Positions 27,497 to 35,685 of a stretch of 64,000 nt of DNA are shown here, piece after piece (position 1 is the stretch's first letter; every line of letters starts with the position of its first letter). Both the position numbers and the translations under genes were made by a program. Origin of the DNA: DASQBT01 sp049578545 (lineage in GTDB: Bacteria > Pseudomonadota > Gammaproteobacteria > Burkholderiales > Thiobacillaceae); the NCBI GenBank assembly GCA_049578545.1, contig JBAUMF010000030.1, positions 153,907 through 217,906 of the forward strand, read 5' to 3'. The notes beneath the pieces are model-generated. The model searched no databases and was not told the origin of the DNA. It saw nothing but the letters and a program-made list of their open reading frames with translations.

Positions 27497-28489
27497 TTGG
27501 AACGTATCGAAGCCTTGCGTCAATGGACGGCTGGCTGCCTGGGAAGTAAGGAGTTTGACCTGACCCCGGCTTCTAGCGATGCCAGCTTTCGTCGCTATTT
27601 TCGCGCCACGTTCAACGGCGGCAATTATATCGTGATGGATGCCCCGCCGTCCCATGAAGATTGCCATCCTTTCATCAGGGTAGCCCGGTTGTTTGCCGAC
27701 GCCGGAGTACATGTCCCCGAGGTGCTGGCGACGGATCTGGATCAAGGTTTTCTGTTGCTGTCCGATCTGGGGCCGACCACCTACCTCTCAGTCCTAAATG
27801 AATCGAACGCCAGAGACCTTTACCAGGCGGCCAACCATGCCCTGGTGAAAATCCAGCTGGCCAGCCGTCCGGGTGAACTTCCTCCCTATGACCGCGGACT
27901 GCTGCTCAGGGAAATGAATCTGTTTCCAGAATGGTATGTGGCCAAATACCTCGGCCACAGCCTGACCCAAGGTCAGGCCCATCAAATGAGCCATGCGTTC
28001 GAACAGATTCTGGCAAATAACCTCGCCCAGCCCCAAGTCTATGTGCATCGGGACTATCATTCTCGCAACCTTATGGTCTCCGATCCCAATCCGGGTATCC
28101 TGGACTTTCAGGATGCGGTATATGGCCCCATCACCTACGATCTGGCGTCACTCTATAAGGATGCCTACATCAGATGGGACGAGGAACATGTGCTTGACTG
28201 GGTAATCCGCTATTGGGAAGCGGCTCGCAAGGCCCGATTACCGGTTGCGACGGATTTCTACGAGTTCTACCGTGACTTTGAATGGATGGGCGTGCAACGC
28301 CATATCAAGGTCCTGGGCATCTTTTCGCGCCTTTGTTATCGCGATGGCAAGAACGGTTACCTCAAGGACATTCCGCTGGTAATGGACTACCTGCGCAAGG
28401 CCTGCGAGCGTTATACCGAGCTGCATCCCATGGCGCGATTGCTTGACCAAATGGAAGACAAGTCCGTTCGGGCTGGCTATACATTTTGA
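27497..28489 (+). CDS. amgK: N-acetylmuramate/N-acetylglucosamine kinase
   Basis: Anomeric sugar kinase of the AmgK-MurU peptidoglycan recycling route, which phosphorylates MurNAc at C1. The 330-residue aminoglycoside-phosphotransferase fold has the nucleotide-binding LLLSDLGPTTYL region, the catalytic loop VHRDYHSRNLM (Asp as base) and the metal-binding ILDFQDAVYGP. The gene is followed by murU 76 bases later and is divergent from lptD, the arrangement known from Pseudomonas and Betaproteobacteria. Confidence 0.93.
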   Translation: MERIEALRQWTAGCLGSKEFDLTPASSDASFRRYFRATFNGGNYIVMDAPPSHEDCHPFIRVARLFADAGVHVPEVLATDLDQGFLLLSDLGPTTYLSVLNESNARDLYQAANHALVKIQLASRPGELPPYDRGLLLREMNLFPEWYVAKYLGHSLTQGQAHQMSHAFEQILANNLAQPQVYVHRDYHSRNLMVSDPNPGILDFQDAVYGPITYDLASLYKDAYIRWDEEHVLDWVIRYWEAARKARLPVATDFYEFYRDFEWMGVQRHIKVLGIFSRLCYRDGKNGYLKDIPLVMDYLRKACERYTELHPMARLLDQMEDKSVRAGYTF

Positions 28490-28565
28490 AACCCCTTTTT
28501 GACAGAGACGACAGGGGGCGGGAGTACGCAAGCTCTTGTGTCCTTCTTGCTCTGGCTATGCCTGA

Positions 28566-29483
28566 ATGAATCCCGCAATGATTTTGGCCGCGGGGCGGGG
28601 TGAGCGCATGCGTCCGCTAACTGACTTCACGCCCAAACCCTTGCTGCCGGTAGGGGGCAAGCCGTTAATCGTGTGGCATCTGGAAAAGTTGCTCAAGGCG
28701 GGTTTTGCCCCCATCGTCATCAACCATGCCCATCTCGGCAAGCGGATCGAGGAAGTACTGGGAAATGGTGAGGAGTTTCATACTGAGATCCGTTATTCCC
28801 GCGAGAGCGAAGCGCTTGAGACGGCCGGAGGGATTGCGACGGCACTGCCCTTGATCGACGCGGATATTTTCGCCGTAGTAAATGGAGATATCTTCTGCGA
28901 TTACGATTTTTCCGGGCTGCAAGCTGCAATTATCAACGTTCGTCAACAAGACCTGCTGGCCCACCTGGTGCTGGTTGATAACCCGCCACATCATCCTGCG
29001 GGCGACTTTGTGTTGGATGCCGGCAAAGTGTGTGACAAGCCGGTTCCTTCGAGCGAACCCGGCGTTAATGGCCTGCCTGATCAAGAGCCTGGAATATCAG
29101 GGATCCCGGGCACTTGCGGTCGTGCGCATCCCGGCGCTACGGAGCCCCTGCTTGCTGCTCACACCGCCCCCTCCGAAGATCTGTCAGTTAATCAGATAAA
29201 CAACGTGTCGGGGGCTGAGGGTGCTCGCGGTCGTGCGCATCCCCGCGCTACGGGGCCCCTGCTTGCTGCTCGCACCCTCACGTTCTCCGGCATGGCGGTA
29301 TATCACCGCGATTTGTTCGCTCACACCGCTGCGTTTAGAAAGTCCCCCTTGGCCCCACTATTGCGCCAGGCAATGGCGCTTGGGAAAGTGAGCGGCGAAC
29401 ATTACACTGGCCGTTGGGTGGACGTGGGAACACCAGAGCGTTTATGGGAACTGGACCGGATCGTTAGCGGACAAATGGATTGA
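28566..29483 (+). CDS. murU: MurNAc-1-phosphate uridylyltransferase with inserted segment
   Basis: Makes UDP-MurNAc from MurNAc 1-phosphate and UTP, bypassing de novo synthesis. The nucleotidyltransferase signature AAGRGERMRPLTDFTPKPLLPV is at about 8-29, the metal-binding NGDIFCDYD at about 106-114, and the C-terminal YTGRWVDVGTPERL is typical. At 305 residues it is roughly 75-80 longer than usual family members. The excess lies at about residues 156-237, between DFVLDAGKV and LTFSGMAVYH, and is Pro/Gly/Ala-rich with two copies of a GRAHPxATxPLLAA motif, encoded by two copies of a DNA repeat. The reading frame stays open, so the protein may still work with a surface loop. Confidence 0.9.
   Translation: MNPAMILAAGRGERMRPLTDFTPKPLLPVGGKPLIVWHLEKLLKAGFAPIVINHAHLGKRIEEVLGNGEEFHTEIRYSRESEALETAGGIATALPLIDADIFAVVNGDIFCDYDFSGLQAAIINVRQQDLLAHLVLVDNPPHHPAGDFVLDAGKVCDKPVPSSEPGVNGLPDQEPGISGIPGTCGRAHPGATEPLLAAHTAPSEDLSVNQINNVSGAEGARGRAHPRATGPLLAARTLTFSGMAVYHRDLFAHTAAFRKSPLAPLLRQAMALGKVSGEHYTGRWVDVGTPERLWELDRIVSGQMD
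29116..29160 (+). repeat. Palindromic repeat copy 1 inside murU
   Basis: A 45-base unit that matches copy 2 (29227-29271) at all but two positions. The copies are 111 bases apart, so both are read in the same frame. The outer arms of this copy have diverged and no longer pair well. Confidence 0.85.
29216..29280 (+). repeat. Palindromic repeat copy 2 inside murU
   Basis: A 65-base element with perfect 9-base terminal inverted arms (TGAGGGTGC at 29216-29224 and GCACCCTCA at 29272-29280) and an inner stem CCCCG/CGGGG at about 29241-29255. It is inserted in frame in the coding sequence of murU. Confidence 0.85.
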
Positions 29484-30781
29484 TGGATATTCAGACATTC
29501 ATACAGCGTCGAGCGCGTTTGGCTGATAAGCTTCACGAGGGTGTGGCGATCCTTGCCACTAGTCCGGAAGTCATCCGCAACCGGGACAGCCAATATCCTT
29601 ACCGTTTCGACAGCTATTTTCATTATCTGACTGCGTTTCCCGAGCCCGAAGCGGTATGCGTGCTCATTGCCGGACAGATCCCGCGCGCAATTCTGTTCTG
29701 CCGTGACAAGGATGAGGAGCGCGAAATCTGGGATGGTTACCGTTATGGGCCGCAAGCGGCAAAGGAAGAATTTGCATTCGACGAGACCTACTCCATTACC
29801 CAACTGGACGAGAAACTGCCCGAACTGCTAGCCAACCAGCCACGCCTGGGCTACGCGCTCGGCCTGGAAGCTGCCTGGGATACCCGAGTTATGGGCTGGT
29901 TGAACACGGTGCGCAGCAAAGGCCGGACGGGCATCACGGCACCTGAAGAAATCATTGATATACGTCGATGGCTTGACGAGATGCGGCTGATCAAGGACGC
30001 TGCAGAGCTGGATATCATGCGACGGGCTGGCGCCATTTCTTCCGAAGCGCATCGACGCGCCATGGCCAGAACCTGGCCGGGGAAATTCGAATACGAAGTC
30101 GAGGCCGAACTGCTGCATGAATTCGTTCGTCATGGTGCCCGTCATCCGGCCTATAGCTCGATTGTTGCAGGCGGTGCCAACGCCTGTGTATTGCACTACG
30201 TTGAAAATGCCTCACAACTCAGGGATGGCGACCTGCTGCTTATTGATGCGGGTTGCGAGCTGGGTGGCTATGCCTCCGATATAACCCGTACGTTCCCGGT
30301 TAACGGGAAGTTTTCCGGAGTGCAAAGGGCGGTTTACGAAATTGTGTTGCATGCCCAGCATGCAGCCATCGATGCGGTCAGGCCGGGGGCGCATTGGAAT
30401 GAGCCGCATGACGTGGCTGTGCGAATCCTGACCCAGGGCATGGTTGACCTGCAGCTGCTCACGGGCGAACTCGATGGTTTGATCGAACAGGAAGCCTACA
30501 AGCGCTTCTACATGCACCGGACCGGCCACTGGCTCGGGCGCGATGTGCACGATGCGGGTGAATACAAGCAGAACGGCGAATGGCGCGCACTTCAACCCGG
30601 CATGGTGCTGACGGTTGAGCCTGGCTTCTATATTCGCCCGTTCGACGATGTGCCGCAAGAGTTTCACCATATTGGCATTCGCATCGAAGATGATGTGGCC
30701 GTGACTGAGAGTGGCCATGAAGTTCTGACCAGTGCACCGAGAAACGTGGCCGAAATCGAAGAAGTGATGTCCCATGGTTGA
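29483..30781 (+). CDS. pepP: Xaa-Pro aminopeptidase P
   Basis: Dimetal peptidase that removes N-terminal residues preceding proline. It has 432 residues with an N-terminal AMP_N domain (RRARLADKLHEGVAILATS) and a C-terminal pita-bread domain. Metal ligands are visible in LLIDAGCELGGYASDITRTF, TGHWLGRDVHDAG, LTVEPGFYIR and IGIRIEDDVAV. The ATG at 29483 overlaps the murU stop (TGATG); its 3' end overlaps the following ubiH, forming a tight operon. Confidence 0.96.
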   Translation: MDIQTFIQRRARLADKLHEGVAILATSPEVIRNRDSQYPYRFDSYFHYLTAFPEPEAVCVLIAGQIPRAILFCRDKDEEREIWDGYRYGPQAAKEEFAFDETYSITQLDEKLPELLANQPRLGYALGLEAAWDTRVMGWLNTVRSKGRTGITAPEEIIDIRRWLDEMRLIKDAAELDIMRRAGAISSEAHRRAMARTWPGKFEYEVEAELLHEFVRHGARHPAYSSIVAGGANACVLHYVENASQLRDGDLLLIDAGCELGGYASDITRTFPVNGKFSGVQRAVYEIVLHAQHAAIDAVRPGAHWNEPHDVAVRILTQGMVDLQLLTGELDGLIEQEAYKRFYMHRTGHWLGRDVHDAGEYKQNGEWRALQPGMVLTVEPGFYIRPFDDVPQEFHHIGIRIEDDVAVTESGHEVLTSAPRNVAEIEEVMSHG

Positions 30782-31928
30782 GTCGCGGAACCTCGTTATC
30801 GTCGGCGCGGGCCCGGTGGGCGCGGTCTGTGCGTTGGCGCTCAAGCAGGGCGGCCTAGATCCGCTTGTGGTGGAGGCGCGTGCCGCCGATGTAACGTCCA
30901 ATGACCGTCGCACCCTGGCCCTATCGCATGGCTCGCGTCAGATTCTTGAGCGATTGGGCGTGTGGGCACATGTGCAGGACCCCACTTCGATAACGACGAT
31001 ACACATTTCCCACAAAGGCGGCATGGGACATGCGCTGCTGACCGCAGATGAGGAGGGCGTCCCGGCTTTGGGCTATGTGTTGTCGTACGCAGACCTCGGT
31101 CATGCGCTTGATGCGGCGCTGAAGGAAAGCGATGTCAATATCCGATTTGATTCGCCGGTCGAAGAATCCACGCCAGGGGATGAATCTGCATCAGTGCGAA
31201 TCGGCGGCGAACAGCCGTGCGAATTATCCAGTCGGTTAGTCGTTGTTGCCGATGGTGGGCGCGGTCAACAGGCCGGGCAGGCAAAAATCAAACGTGACTA
31301 CAATCAGGTTGCTGTCGTGGCAGAAGTCCGGACAGAGCGACCGCACGACAATCTGGCCTATGAACGTTTTACTCCGGCCGGACCGGTTGCGCTGCTTCCC
31401 AAAGGTGACCGGTATGCTCTGGTATGGGTCTGCAAGCCAGAAGAGGCTGAGCAAGTCGCGCAGCTAAGTGACGCGGACTTTCTTGCACGACTGCAGCAAC
31501 ACTTCGGATACAGGCAGGGCCGCTTTCTGCAGGTTGGGCCACGTGGACAATTTCCGTTGAGGCTCGATTGGCGCGGCCCCGGACGTCAATCACGTCTGGT
31601 GCGCATCGGCAATGCGGCACAAACCCTGCATCCCGTCGCCGGGCAAGGCTTCAATCTTGGCTTGAGGGACGCGTTTGAGCTTGCCCGGCTGTTGATTGAT
31701 GATGAAGGAGTGGATCCAGGACACCCCGCGCTTCTCAAAAAATTCGCTGCATCGCGCAGGACCGACGCACTGGGTGGAATCGCGTTTACGGATTTTCTGG
31801 TGCGGACGTTTTCGACCGATCTCTTGCCGGTCAAACATGTCCGGGGACTGGGTCTGATGGCCTTGCAGGCTCTCCCCCCCCTTAAGCATTTCATTGCACG
31901 CCGAATGCTTTTCGGAGCCAGAGGTTAA
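30774..31928 (+). CDS. ubiH: UbiH-type FAD-dependent ubiquinone hydroxylase
   Basis: Class A flavin monooxygenase of ubiquinone ring hydroxylation, 384 residues. The FAD-binding motif IVGAGPVGAVCALALKQGG is at the N-terminus, and the second FAD motif reads RIGNAAQTLHPVAGQGFNLG, the variant with Asn-Ala-Ala-Gln typical of UbiH. It overlaps pepP by 8 bases and shares a base with the following paralogous hydroxylase gene, so the two are coupled. Confidence 0.9.
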   Translation: MVESRNLVIVGAGPVGAVCALALKQGGLDPLVVEARAADVTSNDRRTLALSHGSRQILERLGVWAHVQDPTSITTIHISHKGGMGHALLTADEEGVPALGYVLSYADLGHALDAALKESDVNIRFDSPVEESTPGDESASVRIGGEQPCELSSRLVVVADGGRGQQAGQAKIKRDYNQVAVVAEVRTERPHDNLAYERFTPAGPVALLPKGDRYALVWVCKPEEAEQVAQLSDADFLARLQQHFGYRQGRFLQVGPRGQFPLRLDWRGPGRQSRLVRIGNAAQTLHPVAGQGFNLGLRDAFELARLLIDDEGVDPGHPALLKKFAASRRTDALGGIAFTDFLVRTFSTDLLPVKHVRGLGLMALQALPPLKHFIARRMLFGARG

Positions 31929-33100
31929 TGCGAGTGAAGCACTACCATGTCGTGGTAATAGGGGCGGGATTGGTGGGCACGGCCTGTGCGCTCGCCCTGG
32001 AAAAACTGGGTTTGCAGGTTGCGCTGATTGACCCCCATCCTGCCGCCGAGCCAGCCTATGACTGGGATACGCGTATCTATGCAATCAGCCCCGGCAGTCA
32101 GCGTTTGCTCGAGCATCTGGGTGCATGGCAGCAGATGGATTCTGCACGGATCCAGGCAGTTTATCGCATGCGGGTTCATGGGGATGAGGCGGGAGCTATA
32201 ACGCTGGATTCGTACGATTCCGGTGTGGAAAGGCTGGCCTCGATTCTTGAAAGTACCCGCTTGCAGTGGGCGTTGTGGCAAAAGGCGAAAGAGGCACCCA
32301 ATGTCGATGTCATGAGTCCAGCACGCGTCAAGAGATTAAGTCTGCAGCGTCCCCATTCGCGCCTGGCGCTGGAAGATGCCCGGGAGCTTGAATCAGAACT
32401 CATCGTCGGAGCTGACGGGCGCGAATCCTGGGTCAGGCAGCAGGCTGGAATTCAACCGCGGATCGAGTCATATGGTCAGTTGGGTGTGGTGGCCAACTTT
32501 GAGGTGGGAAAAAATCATCAGGGCACCGCGTTCCAGTGGTTTCGCGCAGATGGCGTGCTGGCCTGGCTGCCATTGCCGGGCAAACGAATGTCCATGGTTT
32601 GGTCGACCCCCGAAGACCATGGCCAGGAGCTGCTCGCGCTGGATGCCAATGCACTTGGCGAAAGAGTTGCAGCAGCAGGAGTAAACCTGCTTGGAAAACT
32701 CACCCTGCTGACCGCTGCGGCAGGCTTTCCGCTGCGTTTGATGAAACTTCCCGAGATTTGTCGGCCGGGTCTCGTCTTGGTGGGGGATGCGGCGCACGGT
32801 GTTCATCCCCTTGCTGGCCAAGGCGTCAACCTTGGGTTTGGCGATGTGGACAGTCTGGCCCATACCTTGTCAAACCGCGGGCGGGCGGACTGCGGCGATA
32901 TGCGCATACTGGCCGCCCATGCCCGAGCACGGGCGGAACCCGTGCTGAGTATGCAGCTGGTAACTGACAATTTACATCGCATGTTCGCAAATCAGGGGAA
33001 ACTTAGCGGAACCCTGCGCAACTCGGGCATGTCTTTACTGGACGGTTTACCTTTTGCCAAATCCGCCCTGGTCCGTGAAGCATTGGCAATTACCAACTAA
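31928..33100 (+). CDS. UbiH/UbiF-family FAD hydroxylase
   Basis: A second class A flavin monooxygenase, 390 residues, paralogous to the preceding gene. Motifs are VVIGAGLVGTACALALEKLG at the N-terminus and VGDAAHGVHPLAGQGVNLGFGD for the second FAD contact. It probably hydroxylates another position of the ubiquinone ring; which one (C1, C5 or C6) cannot be told from sequence alone. The order pepP-ubiH-ubi hydroxylase-dsbC is typical. Confidence 0.88.
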   Translation: MRVKHYHVVVIGAGLVGTACALALEKLGLQVALIDPHPAAEPAYDWDTRIYAISPGSQRLLEHLGAWQQMDSARIQAVYRMRVHGDEAGAITLDSYDSGVERLASILESTRLQWALWQKAKEAPNVDVMSPARVKRLSLQRPHSRLALEDARELESELIVGADGRESWVRQQAGIQPRIESYGQLGVVANFEVGKNHQGTAFQWFRADGVLAWLPLPGKRMSMVWSTPEDHGQELLALDANALGERVAAAGVNLLGKLTLLTAAAGFPLRLMKLPEICRPGLVLVGDAAHGVHPLAGQGVNLGFGDVDSLAHTLSNRGRADCGDMRILAAHARARAEPVLSMQLVTDNLHRMFANQGKLSGTLRNSGMSLLDGLPFAKSALVREALAITN

Positions 33101-33111
33101 GGAGTCAACCT

Positions 33112-33855
33112 GTGAAGTTACGTATCTTAACAACCGGACTATTGATGCTTGGCCTGACCGCCGGGCTGGTGATGCTTGGCTTGCCTACCCTTGCGATATC
33201 AGGGGATGCAGATATCCGCAAGGCACTCAGCGCACAATATCCAGGTACAGAGATTTCATCCGTCAGCAAGACCCCTTATGGGGGCCTGTATGAGGTTATT
33301 GTTGATGGCGAGGTTGCCTATGTGACGGCAGACGGCAAATATCTCATTCTGGGCAGTGTGGTTGATGTGTCCACCAAGAAAAACCTGACATCTGCCCGAA
33401 TGGAAAAATTGCTGGAAGTGAAATGGAGCAGCCTGCCGTTTTCACAGGCCATCAAAGTGGTTAAAGGCGATGGCAGCAGGAAGCTGGCGGTGTTTTCCGA
33501 CCCCGACTGCCCTTATTGTCGCCGTTTCGAAAATGAATTGACCAAAGTCAACAATGTGACGATTTATACCTTCCTGACGCCGATTGAAAGCCTGCACCCC
33601 GCTGCCGTCAATATTGCCAAACAGATCTGGTGTGAGAAGGATAGGGTGGGTGCCTGGCATGATTACATGCTGAAGGGCGTCAGGCCGAATGGAGCAACAA
33701 CCTGCAACAACCCGATCGACGAAAACATGACGCTTGGGAACAAGCTCAAAGTCTCGGGAACACCGACACTCATTTTCGAAAATGGACAGCGTGTGCCGGG
33801 GATGGTTCCTGCGGACAAGCTCGACAAGATGCTTACGGCCGCACAGGGCAAATAA
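33112..33855 (+). CDS. dsbC: Thiol:disulfide interchange protein DsbC
   Basis: Periplasmic disulfide isomerase, 247 residues. It has a hydrophobic signal region (LRILTTGLLMLGLTAGLVML), an N-terminal dimerisation domain and a thioredoxin domain with the CPYC active site in FSDPDCPYCRRFENEL, a second cysteine pair (QIWCEKD and TTCNNP), and the cis-proline segment SGTPTLIFENG. The start is a GTG with AGGAG upstream. It follows the FAD hydroxylase gene by 11 bases. Confidence 0.95.
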   Translation: MKLRILTTGLLMLGLTAGLVMLGLPTLAISGDADIRKALSAQYPGTEISSVSKTPYGGLYEVIVDGEVAYVTADGKYLILGSVVDVSTKKNLTSARMEKLLEVKWSSLPFSQAIKVVKGDGSRKLAVFSDPDCPYCRRFENELTKVNNVTIYTFLTPIESLHPAAVNIAKQIWCEKDRVGAWHDYMLKGVRPNGATTCNNPIDENMTLGNKLKVSGTPTLIFENGQRVPGMVPADKLDKMLTAAQGK

Positions 33856-34107
33856 TGAGCATGGGGCCCGTAAACCCTACTATTCCTGGTGCGACGAAAG
33901 CGATTGGCATACGCTGGCCAGACGTGGATTGCGCTGCCATGCTGCTAGGGCAAGCAGGGTTGAACGATGCAGCCAGCACAAAATGGCCCAGATACTCGGG
34001 CTTACGGCGAGAGGGCGCATCCGCCTCCCTGCGCTCCTTCCTGCGTGATCGCAACGACGGATCCGTCGCTGTCAATGCATCGCTGCTTCTCGTGCTGGCA
34101 ACGCACC
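33856..34107. other. Unexplained 250-base spacer
   Basis: Between dsbC and the methyltransferase gene. Frames are open on both strands across it (plus 33855-34118, minus 33833-34141), but neither translation resembles a family I know and neither has a convincing ribosome-binding site. It may be a degenerate repeat. Confidence 0.4.
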
Positions 34108-34749
34108 ATGCGAAGTAAGGGTGGACAGGCCCTGGTCCCATCCTGGGATAAGCGCTATGAACTGCCCGGTTTTCTTTTTGGGGAACAACCCAACGCCTTT
34201 CTAAAGAGCCAGCAAGGCTTGCTCAAGCCCGGCTGGCACGCCTTATCGCTGGCCGATGGGGAAGGGCGAAATGGAATATGGCTGGCTGAACAAGGCCTGC
34301 ATGTTCATGCGCTCGACGCCTCGCCAGTCGCACTGCGCAAGGCCCGCACGCTGGCACGGAAGCGGGGCGTTGAATTGCGCTTCGAGCATGCCGATCTGCT
34401 GAACTGGAACTGGCCTGAAGCGGCTTATGATTTAGTGGCCGCCATCTTCATTCAGTTTGCCGGTCCCGAGGGCCGCAAGTCGATGTTCGATGGCTTGCGC
34501 CGCGCGCTCAAGCCCGGTGGGTTGCTTATTCTTCAGGGGTACACGCCCCGACAGCTTGAATATAAAACCGGTGGCCCACCCGCCGCCGAAAACATGTATA
34601 CACAATCCTTGTTGTCCGAGGCCTTCGCCGATTGGACCATTACGCATTTGCGCGAACATGATGACTTCATGGCTGAGGGTAGTGGTCATTATGGCCAGTC
34701 AGCGCTGATCGATCTGGTGGCGACCAAGCCTCTTGGCGCCTCGGATTAA
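34108..34749 (+). CDS. SAM-dependent methyltransferase
   Basis: A 213-residue class I methyltransferase starting near WDKRYELPGFLFGEQPN. The SAM-binding block is LSLADGEGRNGIWLAEQGLHVHALDASPVA (motif I and acidic residue of motif II, split here only in description), then ALKPGGLLILQGYTPRQL. This resembles the TehB/thiopurine-type small-molecule methyltransferases; the substrate is unknown. The ATG at 34108 is used because the family starts close to WDxRY; no strong ribosome-binding site is visible. Confidence 0.85.
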   Translation: MRSKGGQALVPSWDKRYELPGFLFGEQPNAFLKSQQGLLKPGWHALSLADGEGRNGIWLAEQGLHVHALDASPVALRKARTLARKRGVELRFEHADLLNWNWPEAAYDLVAAIFIQFAGPEGRKSMFDGLRRALKPGGLLILQGYTPRQLEYKTGGPPAAENMYTQSLLSEAFADWTITHLREHDDFMAEGSGHYGQSALIDLVATKPLGASD

Positions 34750-34853
34750 GTCCCCGTGAGCGGGAATTGCGCCAAGAGCGCACCTGTTCCGCAATGCACA
34801 ACACTTATCGCAGGCCCGGCTGCGGCCCGATCAAATTCGCGCGTTGCAGGGCA

Positions 34854-34872
34854 CCAGGGTGCGCGACCCTGG
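34854..34872. repeat. Perfect short hairpin in spacer
   Basis: CCAGGGT (34854-34860), a 5-base loop and ACCCTGG (34866-34872) form a perfect stem in the 270-base gap between the methyltransferase and TonB-like genes. There is no T-run, so it is not a clear intrinsic terminator. Confidence 0.5.
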
Positions 34873-35022
34873 AACAAGGTAATCGGGGTTTCCGCAGTTT
34901 GAGCGGCTGAAATACCCTGCCGTGCGGCCGATTGCGGCTTTTATGGAATGTTAGTATGTCGCAGTAAGCGGACCATTCCTTCCTTTACTGATCCCCCTTG
35001 TTATCGCTGAGATCGTATTTTC

Positions 35023-35685
35023 GTGTCGATCACTGCAGAACCTCCACTTCCACCACCGGCCTATCCTTGGCGCCGCGGTCTTATCGCATTATGGGCGTCG
35101 GTCTCCGCACACCTCCTGCTGTTGTCGTTTATTCACCTGGCCCCACGGCCCCCGCACCCCCAGGCCGAAACCCTCCAGGTCAGGCTGGATACCCCTGAAC
35201 CGAAGGAAATTCCCGTTCCGATTCTTCAATCCAAAGTGAGTCCGGTTCCTTTGGAAAAACCCTTGCCACTTCCGCAAACCCAAATGAGGGGAGCTGCGCC
35301 AGGGACGGAACCAGCGCCTGGCTCCGAACAATCAAGCGCACCCCAGTTGGATTTACCCCAGCTGGCTGATACCCATTATTACGATGCCCTGGCGCTGGAT
35401 GTCCAGCCGCAACCCATCGGCAATATCGAGCCGATTGATCCTGAAGCCGGCATACCCAACCCCCATGTAGGTTACGTAAGAATGGAACTGAAATTGGAAG
35501 CGGACGGACAGGTCAGTGAAGTAAAGGTATTGGATACCAATTTGCCGCCCGCATATGAAAAGGCGGCAATAGATGCGTTCAGTACGGCGAAGTTTGCGCC
35601 AGGGCAAAGAAATGGTCGGGCAGTGCGGGCGCAGATCAAGATTGAACTGAAATTCAAGTTGCCACCCGCAGCCCGTTCAATGTGA
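35023..35685 (+). CDS. TonB-family protein
   Basis: A 220-residue protein with a single N-terminal membrane anchor (GLIALWASVSAHLLLLSFIH), a proline-rich periplasmic linker (about 45-115, many Pro-Lys/Glu pairs) and a C-terminal TonB-like domain (VRMELKLEADGQVSEVKVL, then AFSTAKFAPGQRNGRAV). It could energise outer-membrane receptors, but no ExbB/ExbD or receptor is nearby. The start is GTG. The 3' end overlaps the convergent mltA by 9 bases. Confidence 0.82.
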   Translation: MSITAEPPLPPPAYPWRRGLIALWASVSAHLLLLSFIHLAPRPPHPQAETLQVRLDTPEPKEIPVPILQSKVSPVPLEKPLPLPQTQMRGAAPGTEPAPGSEQSSAPQLDLPQLADTHYYDALALDVQPQPIGNIEPIDPEAGIPNPHVGYVRMELKLEADGQVSEVKVLDTNLPPAYEKAAIDAFSTAKFAPGQRNGRAVRAQIKIELKFKLPPAARSM

